Counted from the stretch's first letter, positions 1-9,057 are shown. The stretch is DNA of 64,000 nucleotides from Rhodohalobacter sulfatireducens (GCF_022012475.1 NZ_JAKLWS010000014.1:1-64000); one strand, 5' to 3'. The notes: a model not told the origin generated them from the sequence alone. Numbers and translations: made by a program.

Positions 1-142
1 CCACGGTACTTTTCCAAAACCCTTATGAGCTTCCATACTCGTAAGGGTTTTTTTATTTGATAGCAACCAGCCGGGCGAGAAGTCTATCCCGCCGATGGGG
101 AATGAGCGAAGCGAATCGGGAAGCCCGGCCCACGGTACTTTT
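1..142. repeat. Duplicated 13-mer and long hairpin at window edge
   Basis: The 13-mer CCACGGTACTTTT occurs at 1-13 and again at 130-142. Between them GCCGGGC (70-76) can pair with GCCCGGC (123-129), enclosing a GC-rich stretch. This looks like two truncated copies of a dispersed intergenic element, the first cut by the window edge. No tRNA or protein could be assigned to it. Confidence 0.5.
18..54 (+). terminator. Rho-independent terminator
   Basis: A 12-bp stem (AACCCTTATGAG at 18-29 with CTCGTAAGGGTT at 38-49, one G-T mismatch) is followed by a run of seven T on the plus strand. It would end a transcript that enters from outside the window. Confidence 0.75.
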
Positions 143-469
143 TTACATACAATAGTATTGCCTACAATGTGGACGAACTTATACAGATGCCTGGAAAGTT
201 ACACTTTATTGAAAATATCATTAGTGGTTAAGGCACCGATTGTTGTAATTATAGTGAAGTGACGCTTTAATAGCGTCTCACTTGATGAATAGTCAGGGTA
301 TCACATCTGAATGGTGTGATACCTGATTTAATTGAACTCCTTAATCCATCCCGTTTAATCTGTTAAAATTAAGTTCCCGGGTAGTAGAGAATATTGCATA
401 GAGGGTGTAAAATGGAATAATTTTACACCTAATTTCGTCTATTCAGTAACTATACAGGATTTCCTTGAA
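143..469. other. Gene-free stretch with three hairpins
   Basis: No convincing coding frame is visible. Three separate hairpins follow one another: about 255-283 (arms AAGTGACGC and GCGTCTCACTT), 297-323 (perfect 9-bp stem GGTATCACA/TGTGATACC) and 404-429 (perfect 10-bp stem GGTGTAAAAT/ATTTTACACC). None has a T-tract, so they are not obvious terminators. They could be remnants of mobile elements or parts of a structured RNA. Confidence 0.4.
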
Positions 470-505
470 ATAAAAAGAGAGGAGATTTTCACATCCCCTC
501 TCCTG
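470..505 (-). terminator. Terminator of the doxX operon
   Basis: Read on the minus strand, GAGAGGGGAT pairs with ATCTCCTCTC around a short loop and is followed by TTTTTATTT. It lies about 40 nt beyond the DoxX stop codon, so it is the natural end of the 3181-545 minus-strand operon. Confidence 0.8.
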
Positions 506-544
506 TACTATCTCTTTATGGGAGTTATGTAAGCCTAATTAAGA

Positions 545-955
545 TTAGGCACTTACAGCTTCTTTGAGTGAATTGCCTTTAAAGACATATAAAAGTGACG
601 TTGCAATAATCAGCACTTGAAACTCCATTCCACGGCCACCGTTATTGCCCATATTGATTGAGTTCCAACCATACTGGGCATGAACCATGGCAATAGCACC
701 AATCATGACAATTGTAAACAGGATTCCGGCAAGTCTTGTGGCCCATTCAGGCCCAATTCCACCCCAGAGCATTAATAATGATCCTCCAATTTCTACAACT
801 CCAAGAATAAATACCATTGCTGTTGGCATACCCATCATTGAAGCCACTTCACCAGCCATCGCAACTTTTGGAAATCCGTGATATATAAATATTGCTGCCA
901 GTGCAAATCTCGGCAGCCAATGCGCAATTCCAGAAAGTTTGTTTAATCGTTCCAT
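545..955 (-). CDS. DoxX family membrane protein
   Basis: A 136-residue protein with four hydrophobic segments and the N-terminal DoxX signature (residues 8-26, RFALAAIFIYHGFPK). DoxX proteins are inner-membrane proteins often linked to thiol or redox homeostasis; the substrate here is unknown. I chose the ATG at 955 because GGAG sits 6-9 nt upstream of it; an in-frame GTG at 988 would add 11 polar residues without such a site. It is the last gene of a three-gene minus-strand group after the histidine kinase and the small membrane protein, and is followed by a strong terminator. Family assignment is secure, role is not. Confidence 0.85.
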   Translation of the reverse strand: MERLNKLSGIAHWLPRFALAAIFIYHGFPKVAMAGEVASMMGMPTAMVFILGVVEIGGSLLMLWGGIGPEWATRLAGILFTIVMIGAIAMVHAQYGWNSINMGNNGGRGMEFQVLIIATSLLYVFKGNSLKEAVSA

Positions 956-1024
956 ATAAACTCCATCTTTTTCTAATTCCGATTTCACTTATATGATGCG
1001 ACAAGCCAATAACATCTTACCTTA

Positions 1025-1486
1025 TTAATTGCGCACGATTAATTTACGGCTGAGCATCCCTAAAACAGTTCCGTATGCCAGGTGAACCAAAAGCGTAATG
1101 AACAGGTACTCGATTGTGGAGCTCAGGTACAGTGGATGACCCGGAGAAAGCAGTTCTGCATTCCCAATTCCAAAGAATCCCCAACCGATAATGGGACTGT
1201 AAACCAACATCATAAAAAACCATAAAGCGACCGCTAATTGAAGCCCTCGTTTTACGGATACTTCGTATTCAAATGCATAGAGAAAGACGAAAGCCCAAAG
1301 AGTTCCATAACTGTAATGTACCAGTGAAGAAAATAGCGATTGTTCAATGCCCAGGTTATACAAAAAAGCAGCTGCTGGATGAATATTCGTCGGCGCTATA
1401 CTCAGCAAATACATTGCGGTTTTCATCACAACATCCATCGAGAACGTTGCCGCCATTCCAATTAAAATCACCTTAATCCATTTCAT
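1025..1486 (-). CDS. Small four-helix membrane protein
   Basis: A 153-residue, very hydrophobic protein with about four membrane segments (roughly residues 5-27, 55-74, 82-105 and 128-147). An aromatic, glycine-rich stretch (YSPIIGWGFFGIGN) lies between the third and fourth. It resembles the uncharacterised membrane proteins often annotated near YagU/DUF1440-like families, but I could not fix a family. Its start is 15 nt downstream of the histidine kinase stop, so the two are probably co-transcribed and it may be the kinase's membrane partner. The protein encoded at 28673 has a similar layout (short N-terminal Lys/Trp start, glycine-rich first helix) and may be a distant paralogue. Confidence 0.65.
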   Translation of the reverse strand: MKWIKVILIGMAATFSMDVVMKTAMYLLSIAPTNIHPAAAFLYNLGIEQSLFSSLVHYSYGTLWAFVFLYAFEYEVSVKRGLQLAVALWFFMMLVYSPIIGWGFFGIGNAELLSPGHPLYLSSTIEYLFITLLVHLAYGTVLGMLSRKLIVRN

Positions 1487-1501
1487 AGCGTTGGGAATAA
1501 T

Positions 1502-3181
1502 TTACAGGAGTGCACTATTCGATCCTTTTTTTATTGTGCTGTCAAAAACAATTTGAATCATAAATTGGTCTGATTCGGGATACTTTAGATGACCGTCAAT
1601 TTGCTTCAGCAGTTTTTGAATCAGGTTGAATCTCAAATTTGAGGTATTCTCCTTTAAGTGATCATCAGCACCTTTACTCACGGCACGAATCTGTAAACAA
1701 TATTGATCTTCCACCGTTTTCATTGCCAAACCAATATCAATATGGTTCTCAGTTTCAGACAACATATTTATCATATAGTATGCCAACTCGTTGCTTAGCA
1801 AACCGAGCGGAACAGCCAAGTTGATGTTAATGGTGGCATCATCGTCCATGAGAGTTTCTCTGTAGACCTCTCGAATATTCTGAAAATTGACCTGAAGATG
1901 AGTAGCCAGTTTGTCGATATACTGGGAAGCATCAATTTCTGAAAATGTATCTGATTGATACAATAACTCATGCACAATGGCCATCGACTGAATTCTGGAA
2001 CGGCTTTCGGCAAGGGCATCCTCCGTATTTTCACCCAACATCTCTTGCAACTCCAATAAGCCCGATATCACTGCCATATTATTTTTAACCCTGTGATGGA
2101 TTTCGGCCAACAGAACATTCTTTTCGTCCAGCGATTCTGAAAGCTTATTTTGCTCTTTCTTCAGTGGAGTGATATCTATGGAGTGAACGTGAATTCCCTT
2201 CTCTTTCGAAATAAAATTGATCACCTGCTGATAATATTTACCATCCGTTTTTATCTCTTTGATGGTTGTTGAATCCCATTTTTTAGAGAGGTCTCTGAAC
2301 TCCACCTTCAGTTCCTCAAGAAACGGATGGCCCAGGCCCTCCGCTTTTAATGAGGGGAACAGTTTTCTGGCTGATTGATTAATGAATCCAAGCTTACCAT
2401 CTCCAGATACATTGATAACGGGATATTGATTTAACTCCGGAAACAGGGCAAGATAGTCTCGCTCATGCAGCAGGCTCTCTGTTTGAGTGATCTGCTTACT
2501 CCCGCGCACTGTGTAGATCACCCCAATTAACACGATTAGAATACCCAGCAGAACCGTAAACCAAAGGGAGTAGCGTTTTAGCATCAAAAGTATTTGCGCA
2601 TTTCCCAAAATCATCTCTCTTGTTTGTGTATGGATCTTCTGATTGGTGCTTTGATACCTGTATAGTCCCTTCTGTGCAGATTCTGTATTCTCCCTTTCTT
2701 TCAGAAGAGAATCGAGAACCTCCTGCTTTTGCTGTTGCAAATTCTTGACATCACTCCAGGTTTGTTTGATATGTTTGATCTGATCTGTCTCCGAAAAAAG
2801 GGTAAAGATTCGTATCAACCCGTTTATTTCATTTGGATGAATCTCATCTGGGTCAAATGCCGGAAACACTATATTTGCCCTTGGCTGATCTTTCATTAAT
2901 TCATCAATGACCTTTTCCGGATGATTTTGTGATGATATTGAATTGTTGTAGGATATGAGAAAAGATTCTTGCCCCGACTCCAGGTAGGTTACAATGAGTG
3001 AATCTTGGGCACTGTTTTGCTGCGACCATCGGACTATCAATCGATTCAGATCACCGGTGGCAGTTAACATATTGATGGCAAATGTTGTAAGCACAACCAA
3101 CAAGCTTGCCGAAATAATAAACACTGAAACAACTGCAACGTATTTTTTTACAGACTGACCGCCTTCACCTACTTTATTCAT
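1502..3181 (-). CDS. HisKA_2-type sensor kinase with eroded ATPase
   Basis: A 559-residue membrane sensor. A first membrane helix spans about residues 13-37 and a second 205-226, enclosing a roughly 165-residue extracytoplasmic region with helical, Gln-rich stretches. A PAS-like domain lies at about 245-340. Then comes the HisKA_2 dimerisation box, with the motif EIHHRVKNN at 360-368 and the phospho-acceptor probably His363. The C-terminal ATP-binding domain keeps the VPLGLLSNEL block (457-466) but not the usual Asp-x-Gly lid: where kinases have a D-N-G-x-G stretch, this protein reads IRAVSKGADD (498-507), and no later G-x-G-L box is visible. It may be catalytically weak or dead and act as a scaffold or phosphatase. 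No response regulator lies beside it. Confidence 0.8.
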   Translation of the reverse strand: MNKVGEGGQSVKKYVAVVSVFIISASLLVVLTTFAINMLTATGDLNRLIVRWSQQNSAQDSLIVTYLESGQESFLISYNNSISSQNHPEKVIDELMKDQPRANIVFPAFDPDEIHPNEINGLIRIFTLFSETDQIKHIKQTWSDVKNLQQQKQEVLDSLLKERENTESAQKGLYRYQSTNQKIHTQTREMILGNAQILLMLKRYSLWFTVLLGILIVLIGVIYTVRGSKQITQTESLLHERDYLALFPELNQYPVINVSGDGKLGFINQSARKLFPSLKAEGLGHPFLEELKVEFRDLSKKWDSTTIKEIKTDGKYYQQVINFISKEKGIHVHSIDITPLKKEQNKLSESLDEKNVLLAEIHHRVKNNMAVISGLLELQEMLGENTEDALAESRSRIQSMAIVHELLYQSDTFSEIDASQYIDKLATHLQVNFQNIREVYRETLMDDDATININLAVPLGLLSNELAYYMINMLSETENHIDIGLAMKTVEDQYCLQIRAVSKGADDHLKENTSNLRFNLIQKLLKQIDGHLKYPESDQFMIQIVFDSTIKKGSNSALL

Positions 3182-3353
3182 TACACTTCATTTGATCAAA
3201 AGATTTTGCAGGCATATAACACAAAACAGACGATTATTGAGGTCTCAATCTTACTTTTTAAATTTTACTGAATGGCAAGCAGGTATCTTGAGTTTATTTT
3301 AGTAAGATATAACTGAACAGCAGCATCAAACAGGTGTTTAACAGTAAATTATA

Positions 3354-4667
3354 ATGGCTATGGAAAAAACACTCGAAAAAAGCAGAACGGAAGACCATCA
3401 TCTAAAGACATCATCATTTCCATTTACCCGTACGGAACTCATCAAAAAATTTGAAGAGGTTCGCGCTTTTACTGAACAGATCACAGATCCACTTGAGATC
3501 GAAGATTATGTAGTTCAGGTAGCCGAGCATGCAAGTCCGGCGAAATGGCACTTAGCACATACAACCTGGTTTTTTGAAACTTTTTTACTGGAAAAGGAAC
3601 TGGAAGATTACGACCCTATTCATCCACAGTACAGCTACCTATTTAATTCCTATTATCTTCAAACCGGAGTTCCACACTGCAGAGCACGCCGGGGGAATAT
3701 TTCGCGGCCAACCGTAAAACAGGTTTATGAATACCGGGAAAGCATTGATGAACATGTTCTCAATTTGATCAAAGATGCAACTGACAAGCAGTACGAAGAA
3801 TGGGCACCCATTATCGAAATCGGTATTCATCACGAACAGCAACACCAGGAACTCCTGATGACGGATCTGAAATATATGTTCTCACAAAATCCGTTGAATC
3901 CTGTTTATAAAGAGATTGAACGACCGAAGGCAAAATCTATTCCCGAGAACTCCTGGATTAAATTTGATGAAGGAGTGTACAAAATTGGGCACAAGGGAGA
4001 AGGTTTTGGGTATGACAATGAGTTTCCACGTCACAAAACCTACATTCACGATTTTGAGTTAGCAAACAGACTGGCTACAAATAGTGAGTATATGGAATTC
4101 ATGAATTCCGGGGCATACGAAGAACCCGAATGGTGGCTGGATGAGGGCTTCTCTACCATTCGGGATGAGGGTTGGAATTCACCGTTGCACTGGATAAAAG
4201 TGGATGGAAAATGGCATCAGTTTACTCTATCGGGACTTGAGAAAATTGACCCCAATGACCCGGTCACTCATGTAAGTTATTTTGAGGCAGATGCATATGC
4301 CCGGTGGAAAGGATACCGGCTCCCAACAGAACAGGAATGGGAAGTAGCATCGGAAACAGTTCCTGTTGAGGGACACTTTGCTGATGCCGGTTATCTCCAA
4401 CCAATTGCACTTAGATCGGAAAAAGGAGGTCTGCAACAGATGTTTGGTGATGTTTGGCAGTGGACCCAAAGTTCGTACTCCCCCTACCCCGGCTACAAGC
4501 CATTACCCGGTGCATTAGGTGAATATAATGGGAAATTTATGTGTAATCAGTATGTCTTGCGCGGCGGTTCTTGTGCCACATCTAAATCCCATTTTCGCAG
4601 ATCGTACCGAAACTTTTTTCATGCCGACGAACGCTGGCAATTTACCGGGATACGACTCGCACGCTAA
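3354..4667 (+). CDS. egtB: EgtB, ergothioneine sulfoxide synthase
   Basis: A 437-residue non-haem iron enzyme that joins a cysteine or gamma-glutamylcysteine sulfur to hercynine with oxygen, the central step of ergothioneine synthesis. The N-terminal DinB-like domain carries the iron ligands: the KWHLAH block (64-69) and the HxxxHxE motif (His160, His164, Glu166). The C-terminal formylglycine-enzyme-like domain (about 200-437) has RLPTEQEWE and ends with FRRSYRNFFHADERW, typical of EgtB. Length matches characterised EgtB (about 430). The ATG at 3354 has no clear ribosome binding site; a second ATG at 3360 is as likely. egtD follows after 24 nt. No egtA, egtC or egtE is nearby, so the sulfur donor cannot be inferred from context. 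Confidence 0.93.
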   Translation: MAMEKTLEKSRTEDHHLKTSSFPFTRTELIKKFEEVRAFTEQITDPLEIEDYVVQVAEHASPAKWHLAHTTWFFETFLLEKELEDYDPIHPQYSYLFNSYYLQTGVPHCRARRGNISRPTVKQVYEYRESIDEHVLNLIKDATDKQYEEWAPIIEIGIHHEQQHQELLMTDLKYMFSQNPLNPVYKEIERPKAKSIPENSWIKFDEGVYKIGHKGEGFGYDNEFPRHKTYIHDFELANRLATNSEYMEFMNSGAYEEPEWWLDEGFSTIRDEGWNSPLHWIKVDGKWHQFTLSGLEKIDPNDPVTHVSYFEADAYARWKGYRLPTEQEWEVASETVPVEGHFADAGYLQPIALRSEKGGLQQMFGDVWQWTQSSYSPYPGYKPLPGALGEYNGKFMCNQYVLRGGSCATSKSHFRRSYRNFFHADERWQFTGIRLAR

Positions 4668-4691
4668 TTCAATCATCTACAGTTTAAATTT

Positions 4692-5636
4692 ATGGAAGCA
4701 ACATTAGAAAAGAAGAACGTCTCAACTGAGATGTTACCCGACGTTTTGGAAGGATTACAAAAACCTCAAAAAACCCTGCCCAGCAAATATTTTTATGATC
4801 AAAAAGGGTCAGAACTGTTTGAGGAGATCACGGAGCTGGATGAATACTATTTGACCAGAACTGAACTGCAAATTATGCAGGAAAAGATTCAGCAAATTGC
4901 CAACAGATTAGGTGAGAAAATTCAACTTGTGGAACTGGGTAGTGGCAGTAGTTTTAAAACCCGGTTATTGCTCGACCACCTGCAGAATATTCACTCCTAC
5001 ATACCGGTAGATATTTCAAGATCTTTCCTTGATGATGTAGCTCAAAATCTACAAGAAGAATATCCCGAATTAAAGATTCAAGCTATAGCGACGGATTATA
5101 CAAAATCTCTTCATCTCCCCGAAATCCCCGATGCAGTCAAACGTATCATCTATTTCCCAGGATCTACCATCGGAAATTTTACAAAAGAAAATGCTGAAGA
5201 GTTTATTGGGCTAATCGCAAATTCCTTGCATCAAAATGATGGATTGTTGATTGGTTTTGATTTAGTCAAAGACAGGGAAACATTGCTTGCAGCCTACAAC
5301 GATTCTTTGGGAGTTACCGCTGAATTCAACAAGAATATTTTACAAAGGATCAATAATGAATTAGGTGCTGATTTTGATCTAAGCGGATTTGAGCATAAAG
5401 CTATATTCAATGAAGAAAAAAGCCGTATTGAGATGCACCTGGTCAGCCGTTCTAAACAGGTCGTGAATATTGGAGGAGAAAATATCACTTTTGAAAAAGG
5501 AGAAACAATCCACACTGAAAATTCTCATAAATATACTCTCTCCTCATTCAGAGAGATGACCAACCCACATTTTAAAGAAGTGATCACCTGGACGGATTCA
5601 AATGAATATTTTGCTATACAGTATTTGCATAATTGA
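4692..5636 (+). CDS. egtD: EgtD, histidine N-alpha-methyltransferase
   Basis: A 314-residue methyltransferase that converts histidine to hercynine (trimethylhistidine) with three S-adenosylmethionine molecules, feeding EgtB. The N-terminal block SKYFYDQKGSELFEEI (31-46) and the following EYYLTRTE are EgtD hallmarks. The SAM loop is ELGSGSSFKT (81-90), and the catalytic domain continues with FPGSTIGNF, also typical. It lies 24 nt after egtB on the same strand and almost certainly in one operon. Length matches the family (about 320). The egtB-egtD pair is a minimal two-gene ergothioneine module of the kind seen outside actinobacteria. Confidence 0.95.
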   Translation: MEATLEKKNVSTEMLPDVLEGLQKPQKTLPSKYFYDQKGSELFEEITELDEYYLTRTELQIMQEKIQQIANRLGEKIQLVELGSGSSFKTRLLLDHLQNIHSYIPVDISRSFLDDVAQNLQEEYPELKIQAIATDYTKSLHLPEIPDAVKRIIYFPGSTIGNFTKENAEEFIGLIANSLHQNDGLLIGFDLVKDRETLLAAYNDSLGVTAEFNKNILQRINNELGADFDLSGFEHKAIFNEEKSRIEMHLVSRSKQVVNIGGENITFEKGETIHTENSHKYTLSSFREMTNPHFKEVITWTDSNEYFAIQYLHN

Positions 5637-6265
5637 GATTCAAATGCACCATTTTCAGCGAATCAAATAAGCAAAAAATTACAGTTTTCACGATGCTGGT
5701 AACTAAATCTACAAAAGTAAATCAGCATGAGTAGCCCCGACTCACAAGTCGGAGACTTTGGAAATAACACGGAGAAGAACTCCGAAGGTATTCCCACATT
5801 TTATACAGATCTGAGCATAGGTAACAAGATCCAGAGCACTTGACCTTTTGAGGGTTCATCCAAATTCAAACCCATGCTTGAACGAACCGGGACTATTGCA
5901 GGCCTTCAGCCTGCCAATAGAAGGGCTGTAGGCTTCAACCCAGATCGATGCCCCGGGCTGATATAACTTAGGCTTTTCCCCAAGGGATACCTTTGGTGCA
6001 GCCTGTTGTATTTGCCATAAATCACAGGCTGAAAGCCTGTCAGATCGAAGCTTGGGGCATCGCCCCAAGTATGTACGTGAATCCCTTTGGGCAGGCTGAA
6101 AGCCTGCAATAGACGCCATATTTTAACCTCAAAATCGCTTAGGACAGTTTTGATCAACAACCATTCAATTTAGAAAAAATGGAAATATTTCAATCCAAGA
6201 AGTAAGATTAAACCAGCTTATACCATCTACCAAACATTAATCACGAATTAAATTTCAGCAGTTCA
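5637..6265. repeat. 629-nt gap filled with tight hairpins
   Basis: No real gene is seen. The stretch holds a series of small palindromes: CCGACT/AGTCGG (5737-5752), GCAGGC/GCCTGC (5894-5919), AGGCT-GAA-AGCCT (6024-6040), CTTGGGGC-ATC-GCCCCAAG (6051-6069) and GCAGGCT-GAA-AGCCTGC (6091-6107). The stems are 7-8 bp with 3-5-nt loops, and variants of AAGGGATACCTTT lie between them. Two minus-strand open frames here (5856-6160) are by-products of this repeat structure. The pattern is that of a REP-like hairpin cluster; no transposase is nearby. Confidence 0.75.
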
Positions 6266-6622
6266 ATGAATAAAGTAGCAATCGTCGTATTAAGCGAAGC
6301 AGGAAGTCACGAAGCTCTCGGCCGAGTAGTGAATGCGTTAGAGTTTGCGAAAGAGCTTCAAGATCATAATGATGACGTTAAAATTGTTTTTGATGGTGCA
6401 GGCACGACATGGATTCCAAAATTGGAAGACGAAGGTCATGATGCTCATCCGTTATACGCGGCTGTAAAAGAGAGTATTCACGGAACGTGCAAATTTTGCT
6501 CAAAAGCGTTTGGAGTGATCAATGAGGTTCGAAATACAGACATCGACCTTCTTGATGATTATGACGACCACCCAAGCATGCGCTCCTTCATTATTGAAGA
6601 CTACAAAGTAGTAACCTTTTAA
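6266..6622 (+). CDS. DsrE-like family protein
   Basis: A 118-residue cytosolic protein with the DsrE/DsrF-like alpha/beta fold: an N-terminal strand (NKVAIVVLS), a helix and the strand DDVKIVFDGAGTTW. It has a CKFC pair (Cys75, Cys78) placed where family members carry a sulfur-handling cysteine. DsrE-like proteins relay persulfide sulfur or bind small ligands, but the partner here is unknown. It is followed 46 nt later by a flavodoxin-fold protein. The nearby egtB/egtD genes make a role in sulfur or thiol metabolism plausible, though that is inference from position only. Confidence 0.8.
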   Translation: MNKVAIVVLSEAGSHEALGRVVNALEFAKELQDHNDDVKIVFDGAGTTWIPKLEDEGHDAHPLYAAVKESIHGTCKFCSKAFGVINEVRNTDIDLLDDYDDHPSMRSFIIEDYKVVTF

Positions 6623-6668
6623 AAAACTCATTTTATAATTGTAATTAACCTATTCAACTAACTAACCT

Positions 6669-7394
6669 ATGTCTGACTCAAAACCCAATTTCTCTGACCT
6701 CAAAGCACTTTTTGTAAACTGTACACTAAAAAAATCCCCCCGTAAAAGCCATACCCGCACGTTGATTGATGTATCTATGAACATCATGGGTAAAGAGGGA
6801 GTTGATGCCAAATGTATTCGATTAACCGATCACGATGTTGCATACGGAGTCTACCCGGATATGACTGAGCATGGTGCAGAAAAGGACGATTGGCCGGAGA
6901 TTTGGAATGATGTGGATGCAGCTGACATTTTAATTATTGGCACCCCAATTTGGCTGGGTGAAAAATCATCGGTAGCCACAAAATTAATTGAAAGACTCTA
7001 CTCCATGAGTGGACTTCAAAACGGTAAAGGACAGTATAAGTATTACGGAAAAGCCGGTGGGTGTTTGGTAACCGGTAATGAAGATGGTATTAAACATTGC
7101 GCGATGGGAATTCTTTACGCATTGCAGCATGTAGGGTACAGCATTCCTCCACAAGCTGATGCCGGCTGGATTGGAGAAGCCGGTCCCGGACTCAGTTACG
7201 GTGATGAAGGCGATGATGGGCCTGTTGGATTCGATAATGAATTTACCCAGCGTAATACTACATTTATGACCTACAACTTGTTGCACCTTGCTAAAATGTT
7301 GAAAGATAACGGTGGATATCCTAAATATGGAAATTCCCGACAAGACTGGGACGACGGTACCCGCTGGAACTTTGAGAATCCGGAATACCGATAA
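6669..7394 (+). CDS. Flavodoxin-fold NAD(P)H-dependent FMN reductase
   Basis: A 241-residue protein of the flavodoxin/FMN-reductase superfamily. The phosphate-binding loop lies early (NCTLKKSPRKSHTRTLID, 17-34), the GTPIWLGEKSS block (about 96-106) lines the flavin, and a GGCLVTGNEDG block follows at about 130-140. The C-terminus is long and acidic with a DDGTRWNF tail. It probably reduces FMN, a quinone or a metal with NAD(P)H in the cytoplasm. It starts 46 nt after the DsrE-like gene and ends 27 nt before the glycosidase gene, so the three may share a transcript. Confidence 0.82.
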   Translation: MSDSKPNFSDLKALFVNCTLKKSPRKSHTRTLIDVSMNIMGKEGVDAKCIRLTDHDVAYGVYPDMTEHGAEKDDWPEIWNDVDAADILIIGTPIWLGEKSSVATKLIERLYSMSGLQNGKGQYKYYGKAGGCLVTGNEDGIKHCAMGILYALQHVGYSIPPQADAGWIGEAGPGLSYGDEGDDGPVGFDNEFTQRNTTFMTYNLLHLAKMLKDNGGYPKYGNSRQDWDDGTRWNFENPEYR

Positions 7395-7421
7395 GATTGC
7401 AGATAAAGGTTTGATTTAATC

Positions 7422-8780
7422 ATGAGTAACCCGTCCCCCGATATCTCAGAGAGCGATTGTAAACATCTTGCCGATACTGCAAAAAAAATCTTAAACAACA
7501 ACTGGAAAGACTCATTTACCGTCCCATCCTCAAGCCAGTATCCTCATCAATGGTCTTGGGATTCTGTTTTTATTGCGATGGGTTATGCCCATTACAACCA
7601 GGACCGGGCCGAATCTGAACTTCGGCACCTATTTAATGGGCAATGGAAAAATGGAATGGTACCTCAAATTGTCTTCAACTCAACCGAATTAAATGGCGAC
7701 TATTTTCCCGGTTATGAATTTTGGGAAATCAACAAGTCTGATAATGCTCCCGACACTGTAAAAACATCCGGGATCTGCCAGCCACCGATCCACTCTACCG
7801 GTGTTCTTCATCTTATCAAATATGCACCCAACCGGGAACGGGCTCTCAAATTTGCATCTGATCTATTTCCAAAACTGGTTTCATGGCATAACTATTTATA
7901 CAGTGAACGCGACCCAAATAATGAAGGATTGGCCTATATCAGGCATCCGTGGGAGTCCGGTCAGGATAATTCTCCAATTTGGGACAGCATACTGGATGAG
8001 TTTGAAATTAACAAGGAAGAGCTCCCTGAATATGAACGGAAAGATGATATTCATGTGAATGCCGATGAACGACCATCAAGTGAGGAGTATGACAAATATG
8101 TCTATCTCGTTGATTTTTTCCGACATCGAAATTACCATGAAAAACAGATACTAGATGACAATTGCCCGTTCTTAGTTCAAGATGTACTCTTCAACACGCT
8201 CCTTTGCAAAGCAAACAGAGATCTTGCTGAAATAGCTTCACTTATTGGAAAAAACCCTAAGCCTTTCAAAGAATCAGCAGAACGCACAGCAGAGGCTATG
8301 AACCAGAAGCTTTGGAACGAGAAAGAACAGATGTATAACGATTTTGATTTACAGACATCCAAAAAAATTCAGGCAAGAGTACTTGCCGGATTCATGCCGT
8401 TGTATGCCAAAATTCCTGACGAATCTCAAAAGCAAAAAATGTTCGATTATTTGAATACACACTGCTTCTGTCAGTTGACAGACACCTGTTTCCCGGCTCC
8501 CAGTTATGATAAAAGCGGTGATGATTACTCTGCAAGGACATACTGGCGCGGTCCCGTTTGGATAAATATGAACTGGCTTTTAAGTGAAGGGCTTGACCAG
8601 TATGGATTTGATGATTATGTGAAACAGGTAAAAAATTCAATTATTCAACTCCCGTTTAAAAGTGGGTTCAGGGAATATTATGATACAGATACCGGGGAGG
8701 GTTACGGTATTGAAAACTTCTCTTGGACAGCCGCACTATTATTGGATACTCTTTATCGTGAAAATGCCTCTGCAATTTAG
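7422..8780 (+). CDS. MGH1-like glycosidase (GH63 clan)
   Basis: A 452-residue cytosolic (alpha/alpha)6-barrel glycosidase. Recognisable blocks are WSWDSVFIAMGYAH (44-57), the substrate-facing GQWKNGMVPQ, YWRGPVWINMNWLL near residue 375, and GYGIENFSWTAAL at the C-terminus. These match the MGH1-like/GH63 group that includes mannosylglycerate and glucosylglycerate hydrolases, enzymes that break down compatible solutes. The WSWDS aspartate and the late acidic residues are the usual catalytic candidates. The exact substrate (mannosylglycerate, glucosylglycerate, trehalose-like) is not settled by sequence. It lies 27 nt after the flavoprotein gene. A role in osmolyte recycling would suit a saline habitat. 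Confidence 0.8.
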   Translation: MSNPSPDISESDCKHLADTAKKILNNNWKDSFTVPSSSQYPHQWSWDSVFIAMGYAHYNQDRAESELRHLFNGQWKNGMVPQIVFNSTELNGDYFPGYEFWEINKSDNAPDTVKTSGICQPPIHSTGVLHLIKYAPNRERALKFASDLFPKLVSWHNYLYSERDPNNEGLAYIRHPWESGQDNSPIWDSILDEFEINKEELPEYERKDDIHVNADERPSSEEYDKYVYLVDFFRHRNYHEKQILDDNCPFLVQDVLFNTLLCKANRDLAEIASLIGKNPKPFKESAERTAEAMNQKLWNEKEQMYNDFDLQTSKKIQARVLAGFMPLYAKIPDESQKQKMFDYLNTHCFCQLTDTCFPAPSYDKSGDDYSARTYWRGPVWINMNWLLSEGLDQYGFDDYVKQVKNSIIQLPFKSGFREYYDTDTGEGYGIENFSWTAALLLDTLYRENASAI

Positions 8781-9057
8781 ATGGCAGTGCGGATCTATCA
8801 ATCTTAGCGACCTATTTAACATCAGTTCCATATATATTTCCTTGTAGATAATCAGAGCTCGGTTCGACCGTTTTTGGCCTGAGCAATGTCGCTGATCTAT
8901 TCTCCTCAAAGTGAAACACATAACTAATTCATTCCGATTGAAAGTCATAATCGGAATTTGACTCCGGATGGATCCCTACGGCACGATTAATATGACGTAT
9001 TTCATCATTAGGCCCATCTTTATCTCTCGAATTCATTTTTATTTTCACAAGAACTTT
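8781..9057. other. Gap with one tiny minus-strand ORF
   Basis: The only coding hint is a 35-residue minus-strand frame (9036 to 8929) beginning MNSRDKDGPNDEIRHINRAV just downstream of the DUF3179 gene. It has no strong ribosome binding site and no recognised family. It could be a micro-protein or chance. No terminator was recognised. Confidence 0.25.

Noticed and set aside
5856-6160. Two overlapping minus-strand open frames of 84-87 residues
   Set aside because: They lie wholly within the palindromic repeat cluster, have repetitive low-complexity translations and no ribosome binding site.
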